From: Prochlorococcus sp. AG-347-K19
GTDB taxonomy: Bacteria > Cyanobacteriota > Cyanobacteriia > PCC-6307 > Cyanobiaceae
Direction: 5' to 3'
DNA length: 64,000 nt
Assembly (NCBI GenBank): GCA_003281335.1
Contig: QCCG01000002.1
Span: forward strand, 1-64,000
Shown: piece after piece, positions 17,570 through 25,829 of the stretch
How positions within the stretch are numbered: position 1 is the first letter of the stretch
Layout of the letters: each line of letters opens with the position of its first letter
The notes under the pieces: model-generated
The model's input: only the letters and a program-made list of their open reading frames with translations
Database searches by the model: none
Told to the model about the DNA's origin: nothing
Program-made: the position numbers and the translations under genes

Positions 17570-19104
17570 TTTTTTTTCTCTAAACTTGGTATCAAGGTCA
17601 TTGATGCAATAAGGCCTAAAGCCATAATAAGAATGGCTGGTAATATTGCCTCTACCATTCTTTCATCTCCAGCATATTGATATATTCTCACAGATAATGT
17701 ATCAAAATCGAATGGTCTTAAAATAAAGGTTATGGGTAATTCCTTTATCGTGTCTACAAAAACTAAAAGTGAGCCTACGAATATTGGTCCCTGTAGAAGA
17801 GGTAAATGAATTCTTTTGATTATACCCAGCCAATCCTCTCCTAGTCCAAGTGCTGCTTCGTCAAGATTAGGAGAGATTCTCTCAAGACTTGAATCAATAG
17901 AGCCCTTAGAAATAGTTAGAAATCTGACAAGATAACCCCAAATTAGTAAGCAAATAGCGATGAAATTAAATCTTGAAGAAGAAATGCTTATTAAAGATAA
18001 AGCTAAGACAGTGCCTGGAATTGAGTAACCTATTCCAGCAAGGTTTGTTATTATCCTTAGCAATAAGCTTTTATTTGGGCGCCTGGATAAGGAAATTATT
18101 AGTGAGAATAGCATCGTTATTAATGCAGTAAAAAATCCTAGACTTATGGTCCTGAATGATAGGGTAAGTAATTCTATAGATAATCCTTTTTGAATTTGAT
18201 CGATATTGAGCAGAACCCAAAAACATGGAAGTCCAAAAGAGAAAATTGGAGGCAATAAAGATATGGTTATTGCTAAAAGAGCTCTGGTTTTTTTTAATTC
18301 CCAACCTTGAGAATCTTTTGATGCAGGATTTTCACTCCACCTCTTAGATTTTCTTCTTGAGAATTTTTCAAAAATAATTAAAGTGAAAATTATTAATAAG
18401 GCTACCAATGATAATCCAATAGCACTTTTTGGATTACCTTCAATTATCCAATTTTCGGCTATACCTGTAGAAATACTTGGAATATTTAATAATGCAAATG
18501 TACCTAACTCATTCATTACTTCCATGCACATTAAACTTATTCCTGTTATTAGTGCTGGTAACGCCATTGGAAAAGCGATTTTAAAGAAGCTCATCCATGG
18601 CCCAACTCCTAATCCTCTACTGGCATTGATTTGATTAACTCCAAATTTATTAAAACTTTCGTTAGCAAGAATGAATACATATGGATAAGTAGAAATTGAA
18701 AGTATTAACACCCCCCACCATAAACCTGTTACTTGATACCCAAAAATACTTCCTAAATCCTGCAAAATAGAGGTTATTAGATAAGCTGGGGCAGCTAGTG
18801 GAACTAGCTGACAAATTCGGAGAACTTTTCTGAACTTAAAATCACAATTTGAAAGTAACCATCCATTCAAAGTGCCTAATCCTCCTCCAAAAAAACTTGT
18901 CAGTATTAAAACTTTTAAAGTCTCTAATACCTCTTCTCCTCCAGCAATACCTAATGAAAAATTTCCACTTACAACAAATTGAACTCCCTCAAGAATAAAA
19001 TTGAAAATAGGAATGATAACTAAGAGTGCAACAATAAACGAAATAAAATAAAAAAGTTTTAATTCGGTTACTGCTTTTTTAAATCCTTTAATAAGTATTT
19101 TCAA
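17566..19104 (-). CDS. futB: ABC transporter permease, iron(III) type, fused two-domain
   Basis: This 512-residue permease has about 12 membrane helices and two BPD-type halves, as in FutB/SfuB ferric-iron importers. Each half has its EAA loop contacting the ATPase: ASRGLGVGPWMSFFKIAFPMALPALITG in the first and AALGLGEDWLGIIKRIHLPLLQGP in the second. The binding protein and ATPase genes are not adjacent here, which is common for cyanobacterial fut genes. Iron is inferred from family resemblance. It sits 26 bases downstream of the CobW-family GTPase on the same strand. Confidence 0.85.
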   Translation of the reverse strand: MKILIKGFKKAVTELKLFYFISFIVALLVIIPIFNFILEGVQFVVSGNFSLGIAGGEEVLETLKVLILTSFFGGGLGTLNGWLLSNCDFKFRKVLRICQLVPLAAPAYLITSILQDLGSIFGYQVTGLWWGVLILSISTYPYVFILANESFNKFGVNQINASRGLGVGPWMSFFKIAFPMALPALITGISLMCMEVMNELGTFALLNIPSISTGIAENWIIEGNPKSAIGLSLVALLIIFTLIIFEKFSRRKSKRWSENPASKDSQGWELKKTRALLAITISLLPPIFSFGLPCFWVLLNIDQIQKGLSIELLTLSFRTISLGFFTALITMLFSLIISLSRRPNKSLLLRIITNLAGIGYSIPGTVLALSLISISSSRFNFIAICLLIWGYLVRFLTISKGSIDSSLERISPNLDEAALGLGEDWLGIIKRIHLPLLQGPIFVGSLLVFVDTIKELPITFILRPFDFDTLSVRIYQYAGDERMVEAILPAILIMALGLIASMTLIPSLEKKN

Positions 19105-19130
19105 AAATTAATTAAATCCTAATATGAACT

Positions 19131-20198
19131 CTAATCTGAATTAAATCTACATGATGACAGTTGATTTTTAATAGTTTGGTGATCTAAGTTTTTCCCAATT
19201 AATACTATCTTGTTAGATTTTTCTTTTGTCCATTCCTCATCATCTAGAGAAAACCGCTTTCCAGATAGGTGAAATATGTGTTTTCTTTCACTTTCCATAA
19301 ACCATAATATTCCTTTTGCTCTAAATACATTTTCTGAGATTTGATTATCTAAGAAATATTGAAACTTCCTTAAAGAAAATGGTTCAAATGTCTCATATGA
19401 AACTGAGGTAAAACCTTCGATATTATTGTTCAAATCGTGGGAATGAGAAGAGTGATCGTGGGAATGAGAAGAGTGGTCGTGGGAATGAGAAGAGTGATCG
19501 TGGGAATGAGAAGAGTGATCGTGGGAATAAGAAGAGTGGCCGTTTGAATTTTGTTTTATATTTGTTTTATTTTTTTCGAATTCAAAAGTATCCGTCTCAA
19601 ATAGACCCACGCTCATTATTGTATGTAATGCAACTTCACTATTCGTTGATCTCAAAATCCTTGGTTCTTTTTTTATTTTATTTATAAACTCCTCTATTTT
19701 CTTTAGTTGTTTTTCATTTACTAAATCAGATTTATTAAGGAGAAGGATATCTCCGTATAAAATTTGAGAAAAGGCGACACTTGTATTATTAATTTCAAAA
19801 TCAAAATTTTCTCCATCAATTACAGTGATTATCGAATCTAATCTTACTTTTTCTCTAAGATCACCAGCCGCAAAAGTCATGGCTACTGGTAATGGATCTG
19901 CTAATCCAGTTGTTTCAACAATCAAATAGTCTAATTTTTCAGCTCTTTCTAAAACTTTGGATACGGTATTTAATAATTCGCCATTGATAGAGCAACATAT
20001 ACATCCATTATTTAATTCGATCATATCTTCTGAGCCTTCTATTATTAAGTCATTATCTATTCCGATTTCTCCAAATTCGTTGACTAAAACAGCGGTTTTA
20101 ATACCAACTTGATTTTTTAAAATATGATTTAGAAGTGTAGTTTTGCCAGCACCTAAAAATCCACTAATAATAGTAACTGGCAATAAATTTTTAGACAT
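19131..20198 (-). CDS. CobW/ZNG-family metal-chaperone GTPase
   Basis: This 355-residue G3E GTPase of the CobW/P47K group is thought to deliver metal (often zinc) to target proteins. Visible are Walker A GFLGAGKTT (residues 13-21), the metal-binding NGCICC (Cys66, Cys68, Cys69), the ETTGLADP switch, the LLNKSDLV guanine motif and the C-terminal CobW domain with FRAKGILWF. Between them is a His-rich linker of five SSHSHDH units. The gene lies between phhB and the iron-type permease on the minus strand. Which metal it serves cannot be read from sequence. Confidence 0.92.
   Translation of the reverse strand: MSKNLLPVTIISGFLGAGKTTLLNHILKNQVGIKTAVLVNEFGEIGIDNDLIIEGSEDMIELNNGCICCSINGELLNTVSKVLERAEKLDYLIVETTGLADPLPVAMTFAAGDLREKVRLDSIITVIDGENFDFEINNTSVAFSQILYGDILLLNKSDLVNEKQLKKIEEFINKIKKEPRILRSTNSEVALHTIMSVGLFETDTFEFEKNKTNIKQNSNGHSSYSHDHSSHSHDHSSHSHDHSSHSHDHSSHSHDLNNNIEGFTSVSYETFEPFSLRKFQYFLDNQISENVFRAKGILWFMESERKHIFHLSGKRFSLDDEEWTKEKSNKIVLIGKNLDHQTIKNQLSSCRFNSD
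19431..19535 (-). repeat. 21-bp tandem repeat coding a His-rich linker
   Basis: Five in-frame 21-base units encode SSYSHDH, three SSHSHDH and SSHSHDL inside the CobW-family gene. The DNA units are nearly identical (differences at single bases such as T/C in the Asp codon or Ser codon), so recent slippage expansion is likely. About 15 His in 35 residues form a probable metal-binding linker. Confidence 0.95.
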
Positions 20199-20227
20199 TT
20201 TGAATAGTTGAAAACAAGTTTATATTT

Positions 20228-20518
20228 TTATTGATCGAAAATTTTGTTGATTTCCGAAGCTAATGTTTGATCCAGATTCGTAATACCTCCTAGATCATGT
20301 GTATTTAATTTAATTATTACTTTTGCATAAACATTCTCCCAGTTAGGATGATGATTATATTTTTCACAGATTAAAGCAACCTTAGTCATAAAAGCAAAGG
20401 CTTCAATAAAATTAGCGAAGTTAAATTCTCTTTGGATTTGTTTAGATTTAATTTCCCAGCCTGGTATTTTGACAACTAATTCATTCAATTCTTCATCTTG
20501 CAAAATGTAGGGTTCCAC
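20228..20518 (-). CDS. phhB: pterin-4a-carbinolamine dehydratase
   Basis: This 96-residue protein of the PCD/DCoH family dehydrates 4a-hydroxytetrahydropterin. The active-site signature CEKYNHHPNWENVYAKV, with the tandem His and downstream His in NTHDLGG, is intact. In organisms without an aromatic hydroxylase, its role may be pterin recycling or Moco-related. It is 29 bases upstream of the CobW-family gene and downstream of the YjbQ gene, all on the minus strand. Confidence 0.93.
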   Translation of the reverse strand: MEPYILQDEELNELVVKIPGWEIKSKQIQREFNFANFIEAFAFMTKVALICEKYNHHPNWENVYAKVIIKLNTHDLGGITNLDQTLASEINKIFDQ

Positions 20519-20554
20519 TAAATAATAAATCTGACTTATTACATTATAAATATC

Positions 20555-21010
20555 TTACTTTTTCTCACCAATTATATGTACATTAATGATTCTTTCCTTT
20601 TGATCAAATCGATGTTCCCATAAATAAACTGCTTGCCATGTGCCAAGCATAATTTTCCCGTCTTGAAAACTTAAAGATAAACAAGTGTTTGTTAGGGATG
20701 TTTTAATATGTGCTGGCATATCGTCAGCCCCTTCTTGATAATGTTTATAGGATATTTTTTCTCTATTTTTTGATAAGGTTAAATAGGAATCATAGGGAAC
20801 TATCGATTGCATATACTTTTTTAGGTCCCTCAGTACATTTGGATCTGCGTTCTCATTAATAGTTAAACTGCAACTTGTATGAAGTGAAGTTAAATTTAAA
20901 ATTCCGGAATGAAAATTATTTTTTTCAACACATAAATTTAAATCATCTGTGATATCAATAAAACCCTCGCCACAGGTTATGAATTTTAATTTTGAAAATA
21001 TTTGTTCCAT
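20555..21010 (-). CDS. YjbQ/UPF0047-family protein
   Basis: This 151-residue YjbQ-family protein has HTSCSLTINENADPNVLRDL, the EGADDMPAHIKTSL segment and LGTWQAVYLWEHR. These include the conserved His and Asp/Glu residues of the family. The E. coli member has weak secondary thiamine-phosphate synthase activity, but the true role is not settled. It is 36 bases upstream of phhB on the same strand and diverges from the M32 peptidase gene. Confidence 0.9.
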   Translation of the reverse strand: MEQIFSKLKFITCGEGFIDITDDLNLCVEKNNFHSGILNLTSLHTSCSLTINENADPNVLRDLKKYMQSIVPYDSYLTLSKNREKISYKHYQEGADDMPAHIKTSLTNTCLSLSFQDGKIMLGTWQAVYLWEHRFDQKERIINVHIIGEKK

Positions 21011-21118
21011 ATAAGTTAAAACTTAATTAATCAATATCCTATTATGGATAAAGATGCATGTTTTACTGCAGACATTAAAATTTTTATCTTAAGATAAATT
21101 TAATTTCCATTTAAATCT

Positions 21119-22624
21119 TTGGCTGAAACTCATTGGAATAAGCTTGGTGCTTACCTTAAAGAAACACAAATATTAGGTTCAATCCAAAATACACTTTATT
21201 GGGATCAGAATACTGGAATGCCAAAGAAGGGTGCTTCTTGGAGATCTGAACAACTTACTTATATTGCAAAAGTATTGCATGAAAGAAATTCTTCCGAGGA
21301 ATATTCTAATTTAATACAATCTGCTAAAAATGAGCTAGCAGATATTGAACGAAATGCCGATAATCAACTTTTAATTAAAGATAAAGAAAGAAATATTAGT
21401 CTTTTATTGAAGGAATTTAATAGAGAAAGAAATTTAGATCCTAAATTAGTTGAGTCTCTAGCAAAGGCAAAATCTAAAGGGTATGAAAGCTGGCAAGAAG
21501 CTAAGGAAAAATCAGATTTTAAAATTTTTCTTCCTTTCTTTAAAGAATTAGTTAAATTGCGGATTGAAGAGGCAAAACAAATATCAGATCAATTTTCACC
21601 ATGGGAAACTTTAGCACAACCCTTTGAGCCTGAATTAACTTTAAAGTGGCTGAATAAAATGTTTCAGCCTTTGAAAGACACTCTCCCAGAGTTGATTAGA
21701 GGGATTAATAAATCTAAGAAATATCACTGGGATTTGAGTCCAGAATCTCAACATAATTTATGTTCTCAATTACTTGATGAGTTTGGGAGAAATAAAGATC
21801 TAGTTGTTGTTGGTAAATCTCCCCATCCTTTTTCGATTACATTAGGTCCTAATGATTACAGGATTACGACAAGAATTGTTGAAGGTGAACCATTATCAAG
21901 TTTTTTAGCAACTGCGCATGAGTGGGGGCATTCTATTTATGAGCAGGGTTTGCCATCTCAAAGTCATCAATGGTTTGCTTGGCCTTTAGGTCAAGCAACC
22001 TCTATGGGTATTCATGAAAGTCAATCCTTATTTTGGGAAAATAGAATAGTTAAATCCAAATCTTTTTCAAAAAGATTTTTTAACAAATTTGTTTCGGCTG
22101 GATGTTCTCTTAATAATTATTTAGAACTATGGAAATCTATTAATCATTTGGAAGCAGGATTAAATAGGGTTGAAGCGGATGAATTGACTTATGGCTTACA
22201 CATATTAATAAGAAGCGAACTAGAAATAGATTTAATTGAAAGAGGATTACCTGCTGAAGATATTCCAACAGAATGGAATAAAAGATATGATGAACTCCTA
22301 GGAATTAAACCATCTAATGATTCAGAAGGTTGTCTTCAAGATGTTCATTGGAGTGAAGGGGCGTTTGGATATTTCCCCTCATATTTATTAGGACATGTTA
22401 TTAGTGCGCAAATATCTTCTCAAATGGAAAGAGACATAGGTTTGATTGACAACTTAATTGAAAATGGTGAATATCAAAAGATCATCTTTTGGTTAAAAAA
22501 TAATATACATCAATATGGCAGATCAGTTAATTGTATGGAGTTGGTAAGAGCAGTAACTAATGAAGAACTATCGTCAAATTATTTTATTAATCATTTAAGG
22601 TCCAAAATAAATGATTTTTGCTGA
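21119..22624 (+). CDS. thermostable-type carboxypeptidase, M32 family
   Basis: This zinc carboxypeptidase of the Taq type removes C-terminal residues in the cytoplasm. At 501 residues it has normal length. The catalytic HEXXH is ATAHEWGHSIYEQG at about residue 265, with the family's downstream HESQSLFWEN (third metal ligand Glu) and the RVEADELTYGLHILIRSELE segment. The start is TTG at 21119. No ATG occurs before the conserved N-terminus. It is alone on the plus strand until ppa, 60 bases later. Confidence 0.95.
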   Translation: MAETHWNKLGAYLKETQILGSIQNTLYWDQNTGMPKKGASWRSEQLTYIAKVLHERNSSEEYSNLIQSAKNELADIERNADNQLLIKDKERNISLLLKEFNRERNLDPKLVESLAKAKSKGYESWQEAKEKSDFKIFLPFFKELVKLRIEEAKQISDQFSPWETLAQPFEPELTLKWLNKMFQPLKDTLPELIRGINKSKKYHWDLSPESQHNLCSQLLDEFGRNKDLVVVGKSPHPFSITLGPNDYRITTRIVEGEPLSSFLATAHEWGHSIYEQGLPSQSHQWFAWPLGQATSMGIHESQSLFWENRIVKSKSFSKRFFNKFVSAGCSLNNYLELWKSINHLEAGLNRVEADELTYGLHILIRSELEIDLIERGLPAEDIPTEWNKRYDELLGIKPSNDSEGCLQDVHWSEGAFGYFPSYLLGHVISAQISSQMERDIGLIDNLIENGEYQKIIFWLKNNIHQYGRSVNCMELVRAVTNEELSSNYFINHLRSKINDFC

Positions 22625-22687
22625 AACATTACTTTTAAAGAATATGGTTAGGTGTGAGGATGTAAGATAAACAAAAATAATTTCTTG

Positions 22688-23275
22688 ATGGCAAATCTAA
22701 ATCAGCCCCCAAGCAGGGTTACCCCAAATTTATTGCACATACTAAATGCTTTCACTGATAGCTCAAATATAATAATAAACACTATTGTTGAATTGAACTC
22801 TAATACCATAAATAAATATGAATTAATTACAGAAACGGGCCATCTTAAACTTGATAGGGTAGGTTATTCATCACTTGCGTATCCTTTTGCTTATGGATGT
22901 ATTCCAAGGACTTGGGATGAAGATGGAGATCCGCTTGATGTAGAAATTGTTGGGGTAACTGAGCCATTGATACCCGGATCTATTGTGGAAGCAAGGATTA
23001 TTGGAGTGATGAAATTTGATGATGGTGGAGAGGTTGATGATAAGGTAATAGCGGTTCTCGCAGATGATAAAAGAGTGGATCATATCTCAAGTTATGAAGA
23101 CCTTGGAGACCATTGGTTAAAAGAAACAAAGTATTATTGGGAGCACTACAAAGATCTAAAAAAACCAGGAACATGTACTGTCAATGGTTTTTTTGGGATA
23201 GAAGAAGCTATTAAAGTGATTAAAGATTGTGAAGAGAGATACAAAAAAGAAATTGATCCTAAATTAGTAAATTAA
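22688..23275 (+). CDS. ppa: inorganic pyrophosphatase, family I
   Basis: This enzyme hydrolyses pyrophosphate to phosphate. ATG at 22688 (195 residues) is preferred to TTG at 22685. All active-site residues known from E. coli PPase can be aligned: Glu35, Lys43, Glu45, Arg57, Tyr65, Tyr69, the metal triad Asp79, Asp81, Asp84 (DEDGDPLDV), Asp112, Asp117, Lys119, and Tyr154-Lys155 (HYKDL). It should therefore be fully active. It is one of two family I genes in this window. The other starts at 38008 and lacks one of these Asp residues. Confidence 0.95.
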   Translation: MANLNQPPSRVTPNLLHILNAFTDSSNIIINTIVELNSNTINKYELITETGHLKLDRVGYSSLAYPFAYGCIPRTWDEDGDPLDVEIVGVTEPLIPGSIVEARIIGVMKFDDGGEVDDKVIAVLADDKRVDHISSYEDLGDHWLKETKYYWEHYKDLKKPGTCTVNGFFGIEEAIKVIKDCEERYKKEIDPKLVN

Positions 23276-23281
23276 CTAATT

Positions 23282-24232
23282 TTATTTTTCTCTAAATTTT
23301 TCAAATATTTCGCTTAGTATTTCTTCGGCACCTTGCTGCTTTAATTTTTTAGCTAGTTCTTTGCCCACTTCTTCGGGATCATTAATATTGCCAATATATT
23401 GATCTTTAATAAGCCTTTCTCCATCAAGAGATGCAACCATACCAGTAAGGCAAAGCTCTTCATTCTGAATTTTACTATTCACACCTATTGGGACTTGGCA
23501 TCCACCTTCAAGCTCTCTTAAAAAAGCCCTTTCTGCTAGACATCTTTGACTGGTGGGTTTATCTTCTAAGATATTTATAATTTCTGAAATTTTTTTATCA
23601 TCAGATTTACATTCAATGCCCAGAGCTCCTTGGCCAACGGCATGGAGGGAAACTTCACTTGGGATAATCTGGTGAATTCTTGATTCAAAGCCTAATCTCT
23701 TTAAACCAGCGGCCGCAAGAATTATACAATCAAATTCTCCTGCATCTAATTTTTCAATTCTTGTAATAACATTTCCCCTGATATCTTTGAAAACAAGATG
23801 TGGGTACTTATTTCTTAATTGTGCAAGTCTTCTAAGGGAGCTTGTTCCAACAATCGAACCTTCAGGTAAGTTTTCTAATTTATAACAGTCATTTTTTTTG
23901 TTTACTACTAAAGCATCTGCAGGATCCTCCCTTTTTGTAATGCATCCTAATTTAAGGCCATTAGGCAAATTGGTTGGTAAATCTTTTAGAGAATGTACTG
24001 CTATATCTGCATGGCCTACGAGCATTTGTGCTTCAAGTTCTTTTGTAAATAAGCCTTTGTCGCCTATTTTTGCTAAGGCTACATCGAGGATTTTGTCACC
24101 TTGAGTTGCCATCGCTTCTATGGATACCTCTAAATTGGGAATATTCCTTTCTAGTTGATCTTTAACCCATAAAGTTTGAACCATTGCTAGTTTACTTCTT
24201 CTACTAGCTATTTTCAGCTTAAAATTAGTCAT
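23282..24232 (-). CDS. hemC: porphobilinogen deaminase (hydroxymethylbilane synthase)
   Basis: HemC joins four porphobilinogens into hydroxymethylbilane on the path to haem, chlorophyll and cobalamin. The 316-residue protein shows [13 protein letters not shown], the [10 protein letters not shown] and HSLKDLPT active-site segments, [19 protein letters not shown] and the Cys that holds the dipyrromethane cofactor in EGGCQVPIG. It is convergent with ppa (6-base gap) and 96 bases downstream of sigA on the same strand. Confidence 0.97.
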   Translation of the reverse strand: MTNFKLKIASRRSKLAMVQTLWVKDQLERNIPNLEVSIEAMATQGDKILDVALAKIGDKGLFTKELEAQMLVGHADIAVHSLKDLPTNLPNGLKLGCITKREDPADALVVNKKNDCYKLENLPEGSIVGTSSLRRLAQLRNKYPHLVFKDIRGNVITRIEKLDAGEFDCIILAAAGLKRLGFESRIHQIIPSEVSLHAVGQGALGIECKSDDKKISEIINILEDKPTSQRCLAERAFLRELEGGCQVPIGVNSKIQNEELCLTGMVASLDGERLIKDQYIGNINDPEEVGKELAKKLKQQGAEEILSEIFEKFREK

Positions 24233-24328
24233 TAAATATTATTTTGAGTTTGAATTAAAATAAAGTCCTATCTATTTTAAGCTATTCTTTTGCAAGTTTC
24301 TAAAGCTGAAAATTATACTTAACTTTTT

Positions 24329-25510
24329 TTATTTTATATATTCCTTTAAAACCCCATTTCTATTTGGATGTCTAAGTTTTCTAAGAGCTTTTGCTTCTAT
24401 CTGTCTAATTCTTTCTCTAGTCACATCAAAAATTTGCCCAATTTCTTCAAGAGTTTTCATTCTTCCATCATCAATTCCATATCTCAATCTGAGTACATCT
24501 CTTTCTCTTGGACTTAGAGTGGCTAATACTCCCTCCAAATCTTCTCTTAATAAAGTTTTAGAAACATCTTGCTCTGGATTTTCTATATCAGCCTCTATAA
24601 AGTCTCCGAGTCTTGAGTCTTCTTCTTTCCCTATTGGAGTTTCTAATGAAATGGGAAGTTGCGCACTTTTAGCTATAAATCTTAATTTTTCAATTGTCAT
24701 TTCCATACTCTCAGCGATTTCTTCTTCACTAGGTTTCCTACCAAATTCTTGGCTAAGAACTTTTGTAGTTTTTTTGATTCTGGAGATTGTCTCATATAAG
24801 TGAACTGGCAATCTAATAGTTCTACTTTGATCCGCAATTGCTCTCGTGATAGCTTGACGAATCCACCAAGTTGCATATGTAGAGAACTTATAACCTTTTT
24901 CATGGTCAAATTTTTCCGCTGCCCTAATTAGACCCAAACTTCCTTCTTGGATTAAATCTTGAAATGATAAACCTCTATTCATATATTTCTTAGCAATGGA
25001 AACAACTAATCTTAAATTTGATTGAACCATTTTTTCTTTAGCTCTCCTTCCTAAAAGAAGTCTTCTTCTAAATTTGGAAAGAGGCATATCTATTAACTCG
25101 GCCCATTCTCTAACTGATGGGAAATGTCCTTTTTCTGACTCATATTGAGTTGCTAGTTCTTCTAATTGGAGTAAATCAGCAATTTTTCTTGCAAGTTCAA
25201 TTTCTTCATCTGGTCTTAAAAGTCTAATTCTTCCAATTTCTTGGAGATAAACTCTTATTGAATCTTCAGTGTAGATACCTTTTGGCCCAAGTTTTATATT
25301 CCCGAGCCCTTTATCTTCTTCAGAATCACTAAATTCATTATTGTTATTTTCAATATTACTTTCGTTTAACTCAGCAGATGTCTGTAAAGTTTGATTATTT
25401 TTATTAATATCTTCTTCAACTACTGTTTCTAGATTTGTATTAATTTTTTTATTGATCTTTTTTTTTGAACTAGGCTTGGAATTCTTTGATTCTGCTGCGA
25501 CTGGACACAT
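24329..25510 (-). CDS. sigA: principal RNA polymerase sigma factor (group 1)
   Basis: This 393-residue primary sigma factor should direct housekeeping transcription. A poorly conserved Lys/Ser/Asn-rich N-terminus of about 75 residues precedes region 1.2 ([27 protein letters not shown]). Region 2 ([27 protein letters not shown] and [20 protein letters not shown]), region 3 and region 4.2 ([19 protein letters not shown]) follow. A strong ribosome site AAAGGAG lies 7 bases before the ATG. It diverges from priA across a 319-base region containing two perfect hairpins. Confidence 0.96.
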   Translation of the reverse strand: MCPVAAESKNSKPSSKKKINKKINTNLETVVEEDINKNNQTLQTSAELNESNIENNNNEFSDSEEDKGLGNIKLGPKGIYTEDSIRVYLQEIGRIRLLRPDEEIELARKIADLLQLEELATQYESEKGHFPSVREWAELIDMPLSKFRRRLLLGRRAKEKMVQSNLRLVVSIAKKYMNRGLSFQDLIQEGSLGLIRAAEKFDHEKGYKFSTYATWWIRQAITRAIADQSRTIRLPVHLYETISRIKKTTKVLSQEFGRKPSEEEIAESMEMTIEKLRFIAKSAQLPISLETPIGKEEDSRLGDFIEADIENPEQDVSKTLLREDLEGVLATLSPRERDVLRLRYGIDDGRMKTLEEIGQIFDVTRERIRQIEAKALRKLRHPNRNGVLKEYIK

Positions 25511-25829
25511 GATTGACTCCTTTCTACGGTGAATTTAACTAGATAAAATTTTATTTAGGGCTAATTTGAACATTTAGTAGTAAAGTCCCCTTAATGTTCA
25601 AAAAACTTTTCACAAAATGAGAATAAGAAAAGTTTTCTAAATTGTTGAAAAATTTAAATAGTGCTATAGATTACCTAAAGTAAAAAGTCTTGGGATTTCT
25701 CAGACAGGCAGATCTTTTTGAATTTTCAATCAATGATCAGAGCTTCATGTCTCCCTTAAGAGCAGGATACTTACAATGTGCAAAAAACACTTTGTGGAAT
25801 GTTCAACAATCCAATACTAAGAAAAAGTT
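25511..25829. promoter_or_regulatory. sigA/priA divergent intergenic region with two perfect hairpins
   Basis: This is the only gene-free gap of more than 300 bases in the window. Two 10-bp perfect inverted repeats touch each other. TTTGAACATT (25565-25574) pairs AATGTTCAAA (25593-25602), and AAAACTTTTC (25602-25611) pairs GAAAAGTTTT (25627-25636). The 9-mer AATGTTCAA recurs at 25798-25806. The hairpins begin 55 bases upstream of the sigA start, on the side from which sigA is transcribed. They could be an operator, a 5' leader structure or part of a small RNA. A 28-codon ORF (25747-25833) ends over the priA start codon. Confidence 0.5.

Noticed and set aside
19431-19535. Tandem repeats as a CRISPR-like array
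   Set aside because: Units are contiguous, 21 bases, in frame and encode a His-rich linker. No spacers.
25565-25602. The TTTGAACATT hairpin as a LexA (SOS) box
   Set aside because: Half-sites GAAC and GTTC are 22 or more bases apart, far more than in known LexA boxes, so this is not a standard SOS site.
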